A DNA stretch of 64,000 bases from contig JAUNOP010000003.1 of NCBI GenBank assembly GCA_030537135.1, positions 62,001-126,000 on the forward strand. The letters are read 5' to 3'. How positions within the stretch are numbered: the first letter of the stretch is position 1; each line of letters opens with the position of its first letter. The translations under genes and the position numbers were made by a program. Source of the DNA: Eubacteriales bacterium. GTDB lineage: Bacteria; Bacillota; Clostridia; Lachnospirales; Lachnospiraceae. This document shows, piece after piece, positions 32,784 through 42,597 of this stretch. The notes beneath the pieces are model-generated. The model searched no databases, was not told where the DNA came from, and saw only the letters and a list, made by a program, of their open reading frames with translations.

Positions 32784-33797
32784 TTACAGAGCTTGAATAA
32801 ATGCTGAAAGCAGCTGGTAGGTGTTCCAGGCGCCGTCAATATGTGAGCGTTCATAATTGTGAGATGCATAGACGCCGGGACCTACAAGGCCGTGACGGAT
32901 ATCATAGCCGCTTTTTAGAGAAGCTTCCACATCGGAATGATAGTGGGGATAGACATCCACAGCATAGTTGAGGTTCAGCTTCTCTGCAAGGCAGATAAGT
33001 CTGCTGGTAATAGCATAATCATAAGGCCCTCCGGCGTCTTTGACGCAAATAAAAACCATATGTTCCGTGCATTCCAGGTCATCTCCCACACAGCCTATGT
33101 CAACAGAGAGCATTTCCCGGGTGTCAGAGGGAATGAAGCTGCCGCCGTGTCCTACTTCCTCATAAACAGTAAAGAGAAGAGTGAATTTTCTTTTGAGAGA
33201 AATGTTCTGTTCCTTTACGGCTTTGGCAAGAGCCATGAGAATGGAAGCAGAGAGCTTGTCGTCCAGGAAGCGGCTTTTAATATATCCGCTTTTGGTTATA
33301 ACAGTTCGAGGGTCCATGGCAATGAAATCTCCGTTTTGGATGCCGAGCTGTTCCACCTCCTCATGGGAGTTTACATTTTCATCCAGGAGGATTTCCATAT
33401 TTGGTTCGGATTTTTTTACAGGCTTGTCTGCCACATGAGCGGATGGGTTTATATTCAGAACAACACCTGTATAAACTCTGCCGTCTCGTGTATGTATGGT
33501 GCAGTTTTCACCGTCGCAGGTGTCCCACTTGTGGCCTCCCACAGCAGACGCGCGCAGGCGTCCGTTTTTCTTGATTTTGCGAACCATTGCGCCAAGTGTG
33601 TCAAGGTGCGCGGCAAGAACAAGAGGATTTCCCTCGCCGCCCAGAATAACGCTTACATTTCCTTTATTTGAAAGCCTGGGTTCATAGCCAAGAGACGCAA
33701 GCTGCCTGTATACATACTCAGCCACATGTTTTGTGCAGCCGGTTGGACTGGGAATTGCAGTAAGCTTTTGTAATTCATTTGTAATGTAGTTTTGCAT
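32784..33797 (-). CDS. M42 family metallopeptidase (glutamyl aminopeptidase-like)
   Basis: A 337-residue cytoplasmic aminopeptidase of the M42 clan. Metal ligands are recognisable: H in LAAHLDTLGAM near 64, the bridging Asp in RFLDDKLSA near 179, EE in VYEEVGHGG near 212 (the catalytic Glu and a ligand), and a C-terminal His in YASHNYERSH near 315. The enzyme trims N-terminal residues from short peptides, often forming dodecamers. It is a single gene read leftwards, ending in a palindrome-rich spacer. Confidence 0.92.
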   Translation of the reverse strand: MQNYITNELQKLTAIPSPTGCTKHVAEYVYRQLASLGYEPRLSNKGNVSVILGGEGNPLVLAAHLDTLGAMVRKIKKNGRLRASAVGGHKWDTCDGENCTIHTRDGRVYTGVVLNINPSAHVADKPVKKSEPNMEILLDENVNSHEEVEQLGIQNGDFIAMDPRTVITKSGYIKSRFLDDKLSASILMALAKAVKEQNISLKRKFTLLFTVYEEVGHGGSFIPSDTREMLSVDIGCVGDDLECTEHMVFICVKDAGGPYDYAITSRLICLAEKLNLNYAVDVYPHYHSDVEASLKSGYDIRHGLVGPGVYASHNYERSHIDGAWNTYQLLSAFIQAL

Positions 33798-33899
33798 GAT
33801 TGTTTCCCCATTTTCTTAAAATATGTGCATAACTATATTAGTCAAAAAAGGGTAATTATACAATAGTTATTTTTCATAAATTAAAATGAGGGACAACAA

Positions 33900-34631
33900 A
33901 TGCCGATAGGAATTATAATCAATTCATTTTCTATTTTAATCGGAGGAATTCTGGGAGCTGCTGCAGGAAACAAGCTGACCGCAGAATTCAAGGCAAATCT
34001 TCAGATGATTTTTGGTCTGTGTTCCATGGGAATGGGAATCAGTACAATCGTTCTGATGGAAAACATGCCGGCAGTCATTTTTTCTATTATTATTGGAACC
34101 TGCGCAGGGCTTGTCATTCACCTTGGGGACAGAATCCAGGGAGGCGCAGGGCTTATGCAGAGGGGAATTTCCCGTTTTGTAAAAAACAGAAATTCCTCAA
34201 TATCTGAGAAAGAGTTTATGTCATCTCTTGTGACAGTGATTGTACTGTTCTGCGCCAGCGGAACTGGCATTTACGGCTCTATTGTTTCGGGAATGAGCGG
34301 AGACCACAGCATTCTTATTGCAAAATCGATTCTGGATTTGTTCACTGCCATGATTTTTGCCTGCAGTCTGGGAATGGTGGTATCTTTTATCTCTGTACCT
34401 CACTTTCTCATTTTTCTTCTTCTGTTTCTGGCAGCAGGAATGATTTATCCGATGACAACTCCGGCTATGATTAATGATTTTAAGGCATGTGGAGGGTTTT
34501 TGATTTTTGCCACGGGCTTTCGCATGATTCATGTGAAAATGTTTCCAGTGGCAGACATGATTCCTGCCATGATTTTTGTGATGCCTATAAGCTGGTTTTG
34601 GGTAAATGTTATACTTCCCTATGTGAGCTGA
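33900..34631 (+). CDS. DUF554 family membrane protein
   Basis: A 243-residue integral membrane protein with about six or seven helices and the DUF554 N-terminus (IIINSFSILIGGILGAAAG). Two similar halves are suggested by repeated LFGLCSMGMGIS and CASGTGIYGSIVSGMSGD segments. Transport of a small solute has been proposed for the family, but no substrate is established. GAGGGAC precedes the ATG; the gene is isolated between a leftward peptidase and a HAD gene. Confidence 0.85.
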   Translation: MPIGIIINSFSILIGGILGAAAGNKLTAEFKANLQMIFGLCSMGMGISTIVLMENMPAVIFSIIIGTCAGLVIHLGDRIQGGAGLMQRGISRFVKNRNSSISEKEFMSSLVTVIVLFCASGTGIYGSIVSGMSGDHSILIAKSILDLFTAMIFACSLGMVVSFISVPHFLIFLLLFLAAGMIYPMTTPAMINDFKACGGFLIFATGFRMIHVKMFPVADMIPAMIFVMPISWFWVNVILPYVS

Positions 34632-34753
34632 GTGTGAGAAAACAATATGGAAAATGCCTGGAGGCTGTGTTCTGGAGGGACTGAAGCTCTCATAAGGACA
34701 AGCCTGGTATTGTCCTTTGCTTATAGAGGCGGGAGTCTTAATTGGAGGGAAAA

Positions 34754-35581
34754 ATGAAGCAAATTATTTTTCTTGATATTGACGGAACCCTGACAGAGGC
34801 AGGAAGCAATGTCCCTCCTGAGTCTGCGCTTAGAGCTATACACAAAGCACAGAAGAGGGGGCATTATGTGTTTCTGTGCACAGGGAGAAATTATGAAATG
34901 CTCAGATCCCTGCTTGCATATGGGTTTGACGGGATGATTGCGAGCGCAGGAGGATATGTAGAGTGCAGAGGAGAGCTTATCTATGACTGCCCCATGACAG
35001 AGAAGCAGAAAAAAACGGCTCTGGAGGTTCTGGAGAGAAACGGAGTCTTTTGCACAGTGGAGTGCAGGGACGGTTCCTATGTAGACGAGAGCTTTAAGCT
35101 TTTTCTCAGAGAAAACATAGACAAGGGGAGAAACCGCGAACTTCTTGCATGGAGAGAGCAGGTAGAAAAATCCCTGAATATTCTTCCGATGAGCCAGTAC
35201 AGGGGGCAGCCGGTATATAAGATTGTGACCATGAGCGCGCTGGAGAGTCAGCTTGAGGAGCCTGTGAGAGTATTGGAACAGGATTTTGCGCTCTGCATCC
35301 AGAACAGAAATCAATATGGCTTTATCAATGCGGAATTTGTGAACCGAAGCTTTGACAAGGGAAGGGCGGTGAAGCGAGTGTGTGAGCATCTTGGCATACC
35401 TGTGGAGAATTCGATTGCCATAGGAGACAGCATGAACGACAAGGAAATGCTTCTGACTGCCGGAAGAGGTATCTGTATGGCAAATGGAAGCGAGGAGATA
35501 AAAAAGCTGGCAGACGAGGTCTGCCCCTCTGTCAGAGAGGACGGGATATGGCATGCCTTTCAAAAACACCATCTGCTGTGA
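34754..35581 (+). CDS. Cof-type HAD-superfamily phosphatase
   Basis: A 275-residue Cof/YidA-type phosphatase: motif I FLDIDGTLTEAG (nucleophile near residue 8), motif II CTGRN near 42, a cap domain, then a conserved Lys region and motif IV GDSMNDKEML near 230. Family members dephosphorylate sugar phosphates or pyridoxal phosphate; specificity is not evident. TTGGAGGG lies just before the ATG at 34754; a TTG start four codons earlier would consume that site. It converges with the TetR gene. Confidence 0.9.
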   Translation: MKQIIFLDIDGTLTEAGSNVPPESALRAIHKAQKRGHYVFLCTGRNYEMLRSLLAYGFDGMIASAGGYVECRGELIYDCPMTEKQKKTALEVLERNGVFCTVECRDGSYVDESFKLFLRENIDKGRNRELLAWREQVEKSLNILPMSQYRGQPVYKIVTMSALESQLEEPVRVLEQDFALCIQNRNQYGFINAEFVNRSFDKGRAVKRVCEHLGIPVENSIAIGDSMNDKEMLLTAGRGICMANGSEEIKKLADEVCPSVREDGIWHAFQKHHLL

Positions 35582-35598
35582 AGGGAAGCCCTGGAATG

Positions 35599-36138
35599 TC
35601 ATTCGGTGCGGTACAGACATTGAAGCTTCTCAGATATCTGCTCAATGACAGAAACGAGCGTCTGTGTGTCAACATCTGTATTTTTTGTAAATGCATGGTA
35701 GGAACCCTGAATACAGTAGCACAGGATAATATTTTTTATGGCGTCTGTTCTGTATTCAGGGCATTTTTCATAAATCATTTCTTTTACACCAGATTCAATT
35801 CGGTCAGCAAAACGGTTTCTGGCGTTTCCTGAAAATAAAATCGTGGTCAGAGTCTTTTGTGAGATAAAGGCCGTGCATAATTCTCTGGAAAATTCTGCCA
35901 TTTTATCCTTGATATATTCAGGATGTGCAATGCTGTTGATAATAGAAGACACGGCTTCCTCTTCCAGAGCGTCAGAAAGAGCGTAGATATCCTGGTAGTG
36001 GGAATAAAAGGTGGATTTGTTGATGCACGCAAGCTGACACAGCTCCTTTACCGTGATTTTTTCGAGAGGCTTAAAGGAGCGCAGCTCAATAAAGGCGCTT
36101 TTTATGGCTGATTCTGTTTTGGTAATACGTAAATCCAT
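35599..36138 (-). CDS. TetR/AcrR-family transcriptional regulator
   Basis: A 179-residue regulator with an N-terminal helix-turn-helix (KITVKELCQLACINKSTFYSHY, residues 27-48) and an all-helical ligand or dimer domain. The tail pattern resembles the DhaS/YfiR group of short TetR proteins. It is read away from glgB and converges with the HAD gene, so it has no operon partner; the target is not visible. An inverted repeat CTGGCAGC/GCTGCCAG lies 45-75 bases upstream (36185-36212) and could be its own operator. Confidence 0.88.
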   Translation of the reverse strand: MDLRITKTESAIKSAFIELRSFKPLEKITVKELCQLACINKSTFYSHYQDIYALSDALEEEAVSSIINSIAHPEYIKDKMAEFSRELCTAFISQKTLTTILFSGNARNRFADRIESGVKEMIYEKCPEYRTDAIKNIILCYCIQGSYHAFTKNTDVDTQTLVSVIEQISEKLQCLYRTE

Positions 36139-36423
36139 GATGTATTCTCCTGTAAAATGATTTCTAAAAGCTGAATGTTAAGTGCTGGCAGCGCCTGTGT
36201 GACTGCTGCCAGGGATCTTTAGGCGCTTATCTGCAATTTCTCGTGTAAAATAGCAAAATTTCGTTCTGGCCTGTCCAGACTAAGGCAAAGACGACTCTTT
36301 TGAGGATTCGTTGTTTATCCGTCTTTTGCGAAAGATTGTTGGTGGATATGGGAAGGTCTTTTTTTTATAATATTCTACATCAAAAAACAACTACTGTCTA
36401 TTATTTTATATGGAGGAATGAAG

Positions 36424-38214
36424 ATGGATTTTTATGGATTTTATACAGGAAAGATTTTTGATGCCTATGAATTTCTGGGAGCTCATGTGGATGCAGAGGG
36501 AGTTGTGTTTCGCACATTTGCACCGGGCGCTGTCAGGGTTTCTCTGATTGGAGAATTCTCACAATGGCAGGAGTGGAATATGAATAAAATCTATGACGGG
36601 AATTTTTGGGAGTGTCGTGTGAAGGAGGCGTCTCCTGGAATGATGTATAAATATCGGATTTACGGACAGAATGGTTCCTGGACAGATCACTGCGACCCTT
36701 ATGGCTTTGGAATGGAGCTGCGCCCAAATTCCGCGTCCATAGTCAGAGAACTACACAGTCATGCCTTTCAGGATAAGGAATGGATGGATTCCAGAACAGA
36801 CTGCAAAGAAAAACCGCTGAACATTTATGAGGTGCATTTTGGATCCTTTAGAAAGCCGTCTTCCAAGCAGGATGAATGGTACAGTTATACAGAAATGATT
36901 GACATATTGATTCCTTATGTGAAGAAAACAGGCTATAATTATATAGAGCTTATGCCGCTGAGCGAGCATCCCTGCGATGAGTCCTGGGGTTATCAGAATA
37001 CAGGCTTTTTCAGTCCGACCTCCCGTTATGGAACAGCCGGAGAGCTGATGGCGTTTATTGACGCCTGTCATCAGAATGGGATTGGTGTGATTATGGATTT
37101 TGTGCCGGTGCATTTTGCAGTGGACAGCTATGGTCTGGCATACTATGACGGAACAGCGCTCTACGAATATCCGCATGCTGCTGTAGGAGTCAGCGAGTGG
37201 GGAAGCAGCAATTTCATGCATTCCAGGGGCGAGGTAAGAAGCTTTCTCCAGTCTGCTGCCAATTACTGGCTCAAGGAGTACCATGCAGATGGAATTCGGA
37301 TGGATGCAATCAGCCGAATCATTTACTGGCAAGGCAATCCTGAGAGGGGTGTGAATAAAAATGCAGTGGATTTTCTGAAATATATGAACCAGGGACTAAA
37401 GGGTATGTATCCGACTGCTATTTTGGCGGCAGAGGATTCGACCTCTTATCCGGGAGTGACAAAGCCCGTGGCACAGGGAGGACTTGGATTTGATTATAAA
37501 TGGGATATGGGATGGATGAACGACACGCTCAGCTATTTCCAGACAGCTCCTCTGTACAGAAGTCAGAACTATCACAAGCTTACCTTTTCGATGATGTATT
37601 ATTATAATGACAGCTTTTTGCTTCCTCTCTCACACGATGAGGTGGTTCATGGAAAGGCGACAATTATGCAGAAGATGAGCGGCCAGTATGAGGAAAAAAT
37701 TCCCCAGGCGCGCGCCCTGTATATGTACATGTACGCACATCCAGGAAAAAAGCTGAATTTTATGGGAAATGAGATCGGCCAGCTTAGGGAATGGGATGAA
37801 AAGAGAGAACAGGACTGGCTGCTTTTGGATTACCCGGTTCATGATGCATTTTATCATTTTATGAAGGACTTACATGAGCTTTATCTTAAGCATCCTGCAT
37901 TCTGGGCAAAGGATTATGACAGAGAGGGCTTTAGCTGGCTGGATTGTGCGCAGGAGGAGAAGTGCGTCTATGCCTTTGAGAGAAGGGGAGAGGGTGAAAG
38001 AATTGCGGCTGTTTTCAATTTCTCAGACCAGGAATGCAAGGACTATGAGCTGAAAATTCCATCCTGCACACAGGCTCAGCTTCTTCTTGACAGCACCAGA
38101 CAGTCTGCCTCTGAGAAAACGCAGGCTCAGGCAAAGAAAAGCAAGGTTGAGGATGAAGTCCTTGTTCTGACTTTGCCTCCTTATTGCGCCTTATACTATA
38201 AGCTGTATGAGTAG
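36424..38214 (+). CDS. glgB: 1,4-alpha-glucan branching enzyme
   Basis: GlgB introduces alpha-1,6 branches into glycogen. The 596-residue protein has an N-terminal CBM48 domain (VVFRTFAPGAVRVSLIGEF) and a GH13 barrel. Catalytic regions are MDFVPVHF near 222, GIRMDAISR with the nucleophile Asp near 288, AAEDST with the acid Glu near 338, and LSHDEVVHGK with the third acidic residue near 402. It is slightly short for GlgB (often 620-730) because a long N-terminal extension is absent. GGAGG fits the second ATG at 36424. The partners glgC and glgD are 21 kb away. Confidence 0.95.
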   Translation: MDFYGFYTGKIFDAYEFLGAHVDAEGVVFRTFAPGAVRVSLIGEFSQWQEWNMNKIYDGNFWECRVKEASPGMMYKYRIYGQNGSWTDHCDPYGFGMELRPNSASIVRELHSHAFQDKEWMDSRTDCKEKPLNIYEVHFGSFRKPSSKQDEWYSYTEMIDILIPYVKKTGYNYIELMPLSEHPCDESWGYQNTGFFSPTSRYGTAGELMAFIDACHQNGIGVIMDFVPVHFAVDSYGLAYYDGTALYEYPHAAVGVSEWGSSNFMHSRGEVRSFLQSAANYWLKEYHADGIRMDAISRIIYWQGNPERGVNKNAVDFLKYMNQGLKGMYPTAILAAEDSTSYPGVTKPVAQGGLGFDYKWDMGWMNDTLSYFQTAPLYRSQNYHKLTFSMMYYYNDSFLLPLSHDEVVHGKATIMQKMSGQYEEKIPQARALYMYMYAHPGKKLNFMGNEIGQLREWDEKREQDWLLLDYPVHDAFYHFMKDLHELYLKHPAFWAKDYDREGFSWLDCAQEEKCVYAFERRGEGERIAAVFNFSDQECKDYELKIPSCTQAQLLLDSTRQSASEKTQAQAKKSKVEDEVLVLTLPPYCALYYKLYE

Positions 38215-38225
38215 CCTGAGACAAG

Positions 38226-38289
38226 CAAGTTTTCCACTCACCGTTTATTTCTCTACGAAATGGAAGCAGGGGACTTCCTTGATACGTTA
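38226..38289 (+). repeat. dispersed palindromic repeat, half copy
   Basis: It contains CCACTCACCGTTTATTTCTCTACGAAATGGAAGCAGGGGACTT and the CTTGATACGTT end, in the same orientation and with about the same borders as the half copy at 22883. It lies 11 bases after glgB. Confidence 0.65.
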
Positions 38290-38503
38290 AATCGGGGAAG
38301 GCTTTTGTTTCAGATGCACAGTCCTCCAGAATTGCAATATCTCATTGAAAACCTATGCGAGATGTGGTATAACATACAAAGGGGATATTAGTATTCCTAT
38401 TGTTATGGTAGAGTTAGCACAATGAATAATAAAAAACAGTATTACCATAAATACATGGCAGATAACGCAGCAATAGAAAAAAACAGGAGGACAGAAGAAA
38501 TAT

Positions 38504-39259
38504 ATGCTGGAATTAAGAAATGTGTCCTTTGAGGTAGCAGAAAACAAGGAACAGAGGGAAATCATCCGGGGAATTAACCTCAAAATCGATGAACGCAAAT
38601 TTGTGGTTATCACAGGTCCGAATGGGGGCGGAAAATCTACTCTTGCCAAGCTGATTGCCGGCATAGAGAGGCCGACCTCAGGTCAGATTTTTTTTGATGG
38701 AGTGGACATCACAGAGAAGAGCATCACAGAACGTGCGAATATGGGAATCAGCTTTGCTTTTCAGCAGCCAGTGCGCTTCAAGGGTATTCAGGTGCTGGAC
38801 TTAATCCGGCTTGCGGCCAAAAAGCAGCTTTCTGCTGCGCAGGCCTGTGAATATCTTTCAGAGGTAGGACTGTGCGCCAAGGACTATATTAACCGTGAGG
38901 TGAATGCAAGCCTTTCCGGAGGAGAGCTTAAGAGAATCGAGATCGCGACTGTACTTGCCAGAGGAACCAGACTTTCTGTGTTCGACGAGCCTGAGGCAGG
39001 GATTGACCTGTGGAGCTTCCAGAACCTGATACAGGTGTTTGAGCGGATGCAGGAGAAGACAGGGGATGGTTCTATTTTAATCATTTCCCATCAGGAGAGA
39101 ATCCTGAATATTGCGGACGAAATCGTTGTGATTGCAGACGGGCAGATTGTTAATCAGGGGCCAAAGGAGGAAATTCTTCCAATGCTTCTGGGAACTGCCT
39201 CAGCAGTCAGCGTGTGCGCATGCGCCAAAATGAATCAGGGAGGCAGAGGCAATGATTGA
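38504..39259 (+). CDS. sufC: SufC-like Fe-S cluster assembly ATPase
   Basis: This 251-residue ABC ATPase resembles SufC, the energy subunit of iron-sulfur cluster assembly. Walker A is GPNGGGKST near residue 45, the signature LSGGELKRIEIA near 140 and Walker B LSVFDEPEAGIDLW near 160; the last is the SufC-typical form. AGGAGG is somewhat far from the ATG. Its end overlaps the next gene by eight bases. With only one SufB/D-type partner and no sufS or sufU beside it, this is the reduced two-gene form. Confidence 0.88.
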   Translation: MLELRNVSFEVAENKEQREIIRGINLKIDERKFVVITGPNGGGKSTLAKLIAGIERPTSGQIFFDGVDITEKSITERANMGISFAFQQPVRFKGIQVLDLIRLAAKKQLSAAQACEYLSEVGLCAKDYINREVNASLSGGELKRIEIATVLARGTRLSVFDEPEAGIDLWSFQNLIQVFERMQEKTGDGSILIISHQERILNIADEIVVIADGQIVNQGPKEEILPMLLGTASAVSVCACAKMNQGGRGND

Positions 39260-40172
39260 TGAGATTCAGAAGAGAATACTGGAGGAGGTAGCCGACCTTC
39301 ACACAGTTCCAGAGGGAGCTTACAATATTCGAGCAAACGGTCAGATGGCAGGCAGAAATACAACCGCAAACATTGATATTATTTCCAAGACAGATGGAAG
39401 CGGCATTGACATCCGAATCAAACCAGGAACAAAGCATGAAAGTGTGCATATCCCTGTTGTTTTGAGCCAGAGCGGCTTAAAGGAGGTTGTATACAACGAT
39501 TTTTATATCGGAGAGGACAGCGATGTTGTGATTGTGGCAGGCTGCGGTATTCACAACTGTGGAAATCAGGATGCAGAGCATGATGGAGTTCATCGCTTTT
39601 ATGTAGGAAAAAATGCAAAGATTAAATATGTAGAAAAGCATTATGGAGAAGGAGACGGACAGGGAAAGAGAATCCTGAATCCAGGCACAGAGGTCTATAT
39701 GGAGGAAGGAAGCTCCATGGAGATGGAGATGGTGCAGATTAAGGGAGTGGATTCCACCGTTCGTACCACTGTCGCAGAGCTGGCACAAGGCGCAAAGCTG
39801 GTAGTCAGAGAGCGCCTTATGACCCATGGAACTCAGAGCGCGGTCAGCGATTATCAGGTGAGACTGAACGGACCGCAGGCGAGCGCTGATGTTGTTTCCC
39901 GTTCTGTGGCAAAGGATGAGTCCTATCAGAAATTTGACTCCCGTATCATAGGAAATGCTCCCTGCAGCGGACATACAGAGTGCGATGCCATTATTATGGG
40001 AAAGGCCAGAATCCTGGCAATTCCGCAGCTTGAAGCGAATGATATTGACGCTGCTCTTATTCATGAGGCTGCCATTGGAAAAATCGCGGGCGAGCAGATT
40101 ATTAAGCTTATGACGCTGGGACTTACAGAGGAAGAAGCAGAGGAACAGATTGTAAATGGATTTTTGAAATGA
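39252..40172 (+). CDS. SufB/SufD-like scaffold protein
   Basis: A 306-residue SufBD-type beta-helix protein, shorter than SufB (about 470) or SufD (about 420). The C-terminal core is typical: SGHTECDAIIMGKARILAIPQLEANDIDAALIHEAAIGKIAGEQ, split here only by its normal loop. Cys and His residues that could hold a nascent cluster are present (GCGIHNCGNQDAEHDG near 96, CSGHTEC near 238). It overlaps sufC by eight bases, with GGGAGG before the ATG. The pair matches the minimal SUF-like (SmsCB-type) systems described for anaerobes; that assignment is inference. Confidence 0.85.
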   Translation: MIDEIQKRILEEVADLHTVPEGAYNIRANGQMAGRNTTANIDIISKTDGSGIDIRIKPGTKHESVHIPVVLSQSGLKEVVYNDFYIGEDSDVVIVAGCGIHNCGNQDAEHDGVHRFYVGKNAKIKYVEKHYGEGDGQGKRILNPGTEVYMEEGSSMEMEMVQIKGVDSTVRTTVAELAQGAKLVVRERLMTHGTQSAVSDYQVRLNGPQASADVVSRSVAKDESYQKFDSRIIGNAPCSGHTECDAIIMGKARILAIPQLEANDIDAALIHEAAIGKIAGEQIIKLMTLGLTEEEAEEQIVNGFLK

Positions 40173-40174
40173 TC

Positions 40175-40200
40175 AAAGGGGGCTTTCGGCCCCCTTTGCT
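40175..40200 (+). terminator. terminator of the sufC-sufB-like operon
   Basis: AAAGGGGGC (40175-40183) pairs with GCCCCCTTT (40189-40197), loop TTTCG, three bases after the stop codon. Confidence 0.75.
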
Positions 40201-40236
40201 GTGCCATTCTATATTCAGATCTCAATTAGCAGGCGT

Positions 40237-41217
40237 TTAGTCATGTACCACGATATCCTTATAAAACTCTGTGTAATCTGTTCTCTTGTCCTTGGTGAAC
40301 TGAATGGCTGTGCGGGGATGCTGGTTCAGAAGACCTGTCATTAGGTACTGAAGGTCATAGCCCCATACCACTCCCTCCTTGCGGAGGCGGTTCATGTGCT
40401 TGTCAATGAACTGAAGCACAGGGTAAAGGTTGTATTTGGGATTTTTCAGAAAGCCCAGAAGAAGCTCCATGGCGCAGTTACCGGCTCCCCGTCCCATACT
40501 GGAGTAGGTGGCGTCCAGGTAGTCCACCCCGTCTCCGACAGCCTCTATGGTGTTGGCAAATGCAAGCTGCTGATTGTTGTGCGCATGGATTCCGATTTTC
40601 TTGTTGTATTTGACGGCAGCTTCCATGAAAATATCTGCAACGCGGGCAATCTGCTCTGGATAGAGAGCGCCGTAGCTGTCCACAATATAGAACACGTCCA
40701 CAGGGGATTGGCCCAGGATATCCAGAGCCGCCTTAAGGTCGCTCTCCTGTGTGTTGGAGATTGCCATGATATTGCAGCTGGTCTCATAGCCTTTGGCGGT
40801 TGCATTTTCAATCATATCTACAGCAGCTGGTATGGTATTAATATAGGTGGCCACACGGATAAGGTCAATTGGGCTGTCTGCGCTGTTTATGATATCGTTT
40901 CTGTAGTCGCATCTTCCTACATCTGCCATAACCGCAATCTTCAGGTCAGTAAGATTTTCTCCTACGATGCTGCGGATATCCTCGTCCCGGCAGAATTTCC
41001 ACTTGCCGAACTTGTCTGTGTCAAACATTTCTGTGGACGCCTTATAACCAAATTCCATATAATCAACGCCGGCTTTGATATTAGCCAGATACAAATCCCT
41101 GACAAATTCATCAGTAAAATAAAAATTATTTACCAGACCTCCGTCACGCAGTGTCGCATCTACCACTCGTACGGATGAGCGGTAATTCATTAATTTTGCA
41201 ACTTCTTTCATAGTCAT
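40237..41217 (-). CDS. DRE-TIM aldolase-like protein (HMG-CoA lyase / hydroxy-oxovalerate aldolase family)
   Basis: A 326-residue TIM barrel of the HMGL-like family. The metal-binding DRE-type motif VVDATLRDGG lies at residues 18-27, and metal-ligand histidines in GIHAHNNQQLAFANT near 208. The loop YLDATYSSMGRGAGNC near 233 is also family-typical. Proteins of this kind are labelled aldolase catalytic domain proteins and act as Mn or Mg dependent aldolases or lyases on 2-oxo acids; no dehydrogenase partner is nearby to indicate a pathway. AAGGAG precedes the ATG at 41217; a second ATG two codons later is possible. Confidence 0.85.
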   Translation of the reverse strand: MTMKEVAKLMNYRSSVRVVDATLRDGGLVNNFYFTDEFVRDLYLANIKAGVDYMEFGYKASTEMFDTDKFGKWKFCRDEDIRSIVGENLTDLKIAVMADVGRCDYRNDIINSADSPIDLIRVATYINTIPAAVDMIENATAKGYETSCNIMAISNTQESDLKAALDILGQSPVDVFYIVDSYGALYPEQIARVADIFMEAAVKYNKKIGIHAHNNQQLAFANTIEAVGDGVDYLDATYSSMGRGAGNCAMELLLGFLKNPKYNLYPVLQFIDKHMNRLRKEGVVWGYDLQYLMTGLLNQHPRTAIQFTKDKRTDYTEFYKDIVVHD

Positions 41218-41336
41218 GTCACTCCTTATGCTATTCAGGGACTCTTATAGCCCATGAATCATCATACCACGTTTTTTATGAGGTGTAAAATACTTTTTGA
41301 GTTTAAAGTGTTAAATTTTTCAAAAAGCTTCTTTTT

Positions 41337-42341
41337 TCATAAATGAAACAGAATGTCATGATTAATAGTCTTGTAAAAAAAGCTCTTAAATTCTTCGGTA
41401 TTTGTACTCTGCGCTAATGCCCACATGGTTTTGGCAACCGTAGCCTCCAGGGTCATATCATAGGACTCTGGAAGCTGGAACTCATTTTTCATAAGCTTCC
41501 CTACCTGATAAATGGACATGTCGCTTCCTTCATGCGTCACCTGCGTTGCCATTACAATGATTTTTCCTGAAGACACAAAGCGCTTGACTGCTCTGTAAAA
41601 GTTATTGTCTCCATAATTTGGAAGCCCTCCCACGCCAAAGGACTCAATAATCACAGCGTCACAGGACGGCTCCAGAGATTCCAGAATTTTTCCGCTGCAT
41701 CCTGGAATCAGCTTCAGAAGAAAGACTCTGTCATTCAGACTGTGATAAAAGGCCAGGGGAGCGGTTGCCTGATCCTTGTCGTCAATGTAAAACACAATGC
41801 GAGTGTCCTGCAGAATCGCAATAGGAGGATAATTAATGCTTGAAAAAGCATTATAGCTCTTGGAACGCTCTTTTTTTGCTCGTGTACCTGCGATGACCTG
41901 ACCGCCAAACACAATGCAGACGCCGTGCGCACGTTCGTGCGAAGCAAAGCGCAGACTGTCAAGGAGATTTGCTCTGGCGTCTGTGATTTCCAGGTCAATA
42001 GGCTTTTGCGAGCCGGTGATGACAATGGGCTTTCGGTTGTTTTGAATCAAATAAGACAATGCGGCAGCCGTGTATGCCATAGTGTCTGTGCCATGGCAGA
42101 TGACGAAACCGTCATAATATTCATACTTTTTTTCGATAAGAGCCGCCAGAATCAGCCATTGCGAAGAACACACATTTGTGCTGTCAAGATTAAAGGGCTG
42201 AATGGTATCTACGTGACAGAAGCCTTTTGCAGCCGGGATGTAGGAGAGTAGTTCCTCAGAGGAAATCTGCGGACTCAGGCCGCTTTCCGTGTACTTGGAT
42301 GCAATGGTTCCGCCAGTGGCGATTAACAGGATTTTTTTCAT
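41337..42341 (-). CDS. type I L-asparaginase
   Basis: A 334-residue cytoplasmic asparaginase converting L-asparagine to aspartate and ammonia. Both catalytic threonine motifs are present: ATGGTIASKY at the N-terminus and ICHGTDTMAYTA near 85. The conserved KPIVITGSQKP near 107 follows. The frame extends upstream to 42443, but GGAGG ten bases before the ATG at 42341 and the family N-terminus fix the start. There is no signal peptide. It is a single gene with spacer on both sides. Confidence 0.92.
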   Translation of the reverse strand: MKKILLIATGGTIASKYTESGLSPQISSEELLSYIPAAKGFCHVDTIQPFNLDSTNVCSSQWLILAALIEKKYEYYDGFVICHGTDTMAYTAAALSYLIQNNRKPIVITGSQKPIDLEITDARANLLDSLRFASHERAHGVCIVFGGQVIAGTRAKKERSKSYNAFSSINYPPIAILQDTRIVFYIDDKDQATAPLAFYHSLNDRVFLLKLIPGCSGKILESLEPSCDAVIIESFGVGGLPNYGDNNFYRAVKRFVSSGKIIVMATQVTHEGSDMSIYQVGKLMKNEFQLPESYDMTLEATVAKTMWALAQSTNTEEFKSFFYKTINHDILFHL

Positions 42342-42421
42342 TGATGAAATCCTCCATGAAAATATACTATGATTCACTCTGCAAGCAAGCTTGCGTTGGA
42401 TTTGACCCATTGGGTTCTTGA

Positions 42422-42547
42422 TATCATGAGAATAGAATAGCATATTTTCAGGAGGATTTCTACGGGGTTAAGCTGATCCAGGGCGACATCCATGGCCTGG
42501 ATTTGTTCCCGGTCTCTTTGATAGATAAGGCGGAGCTGAATCGTTAA
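42422..42547 (+). pseudogene. gene remnant (C-terminal fragment)
   Basis: An open frame without start codon ends in KLIQGDIHGLDLFPVSLIDKAE and a stop at 42547. It has the look of a real protein tail, with balanced composition and codon use like the neighbours, but I cannot name the family. It lies between the asparaginase and the exported GH51, both on the minus strand, so it probably marks an old deletion or insertion. Confidence 0.35.
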
Positions 42548-42597
42548 TTCTGTTCATCATGGAGCGTGCTGCTGTAAACGAAGTGAACAGTCGTACT

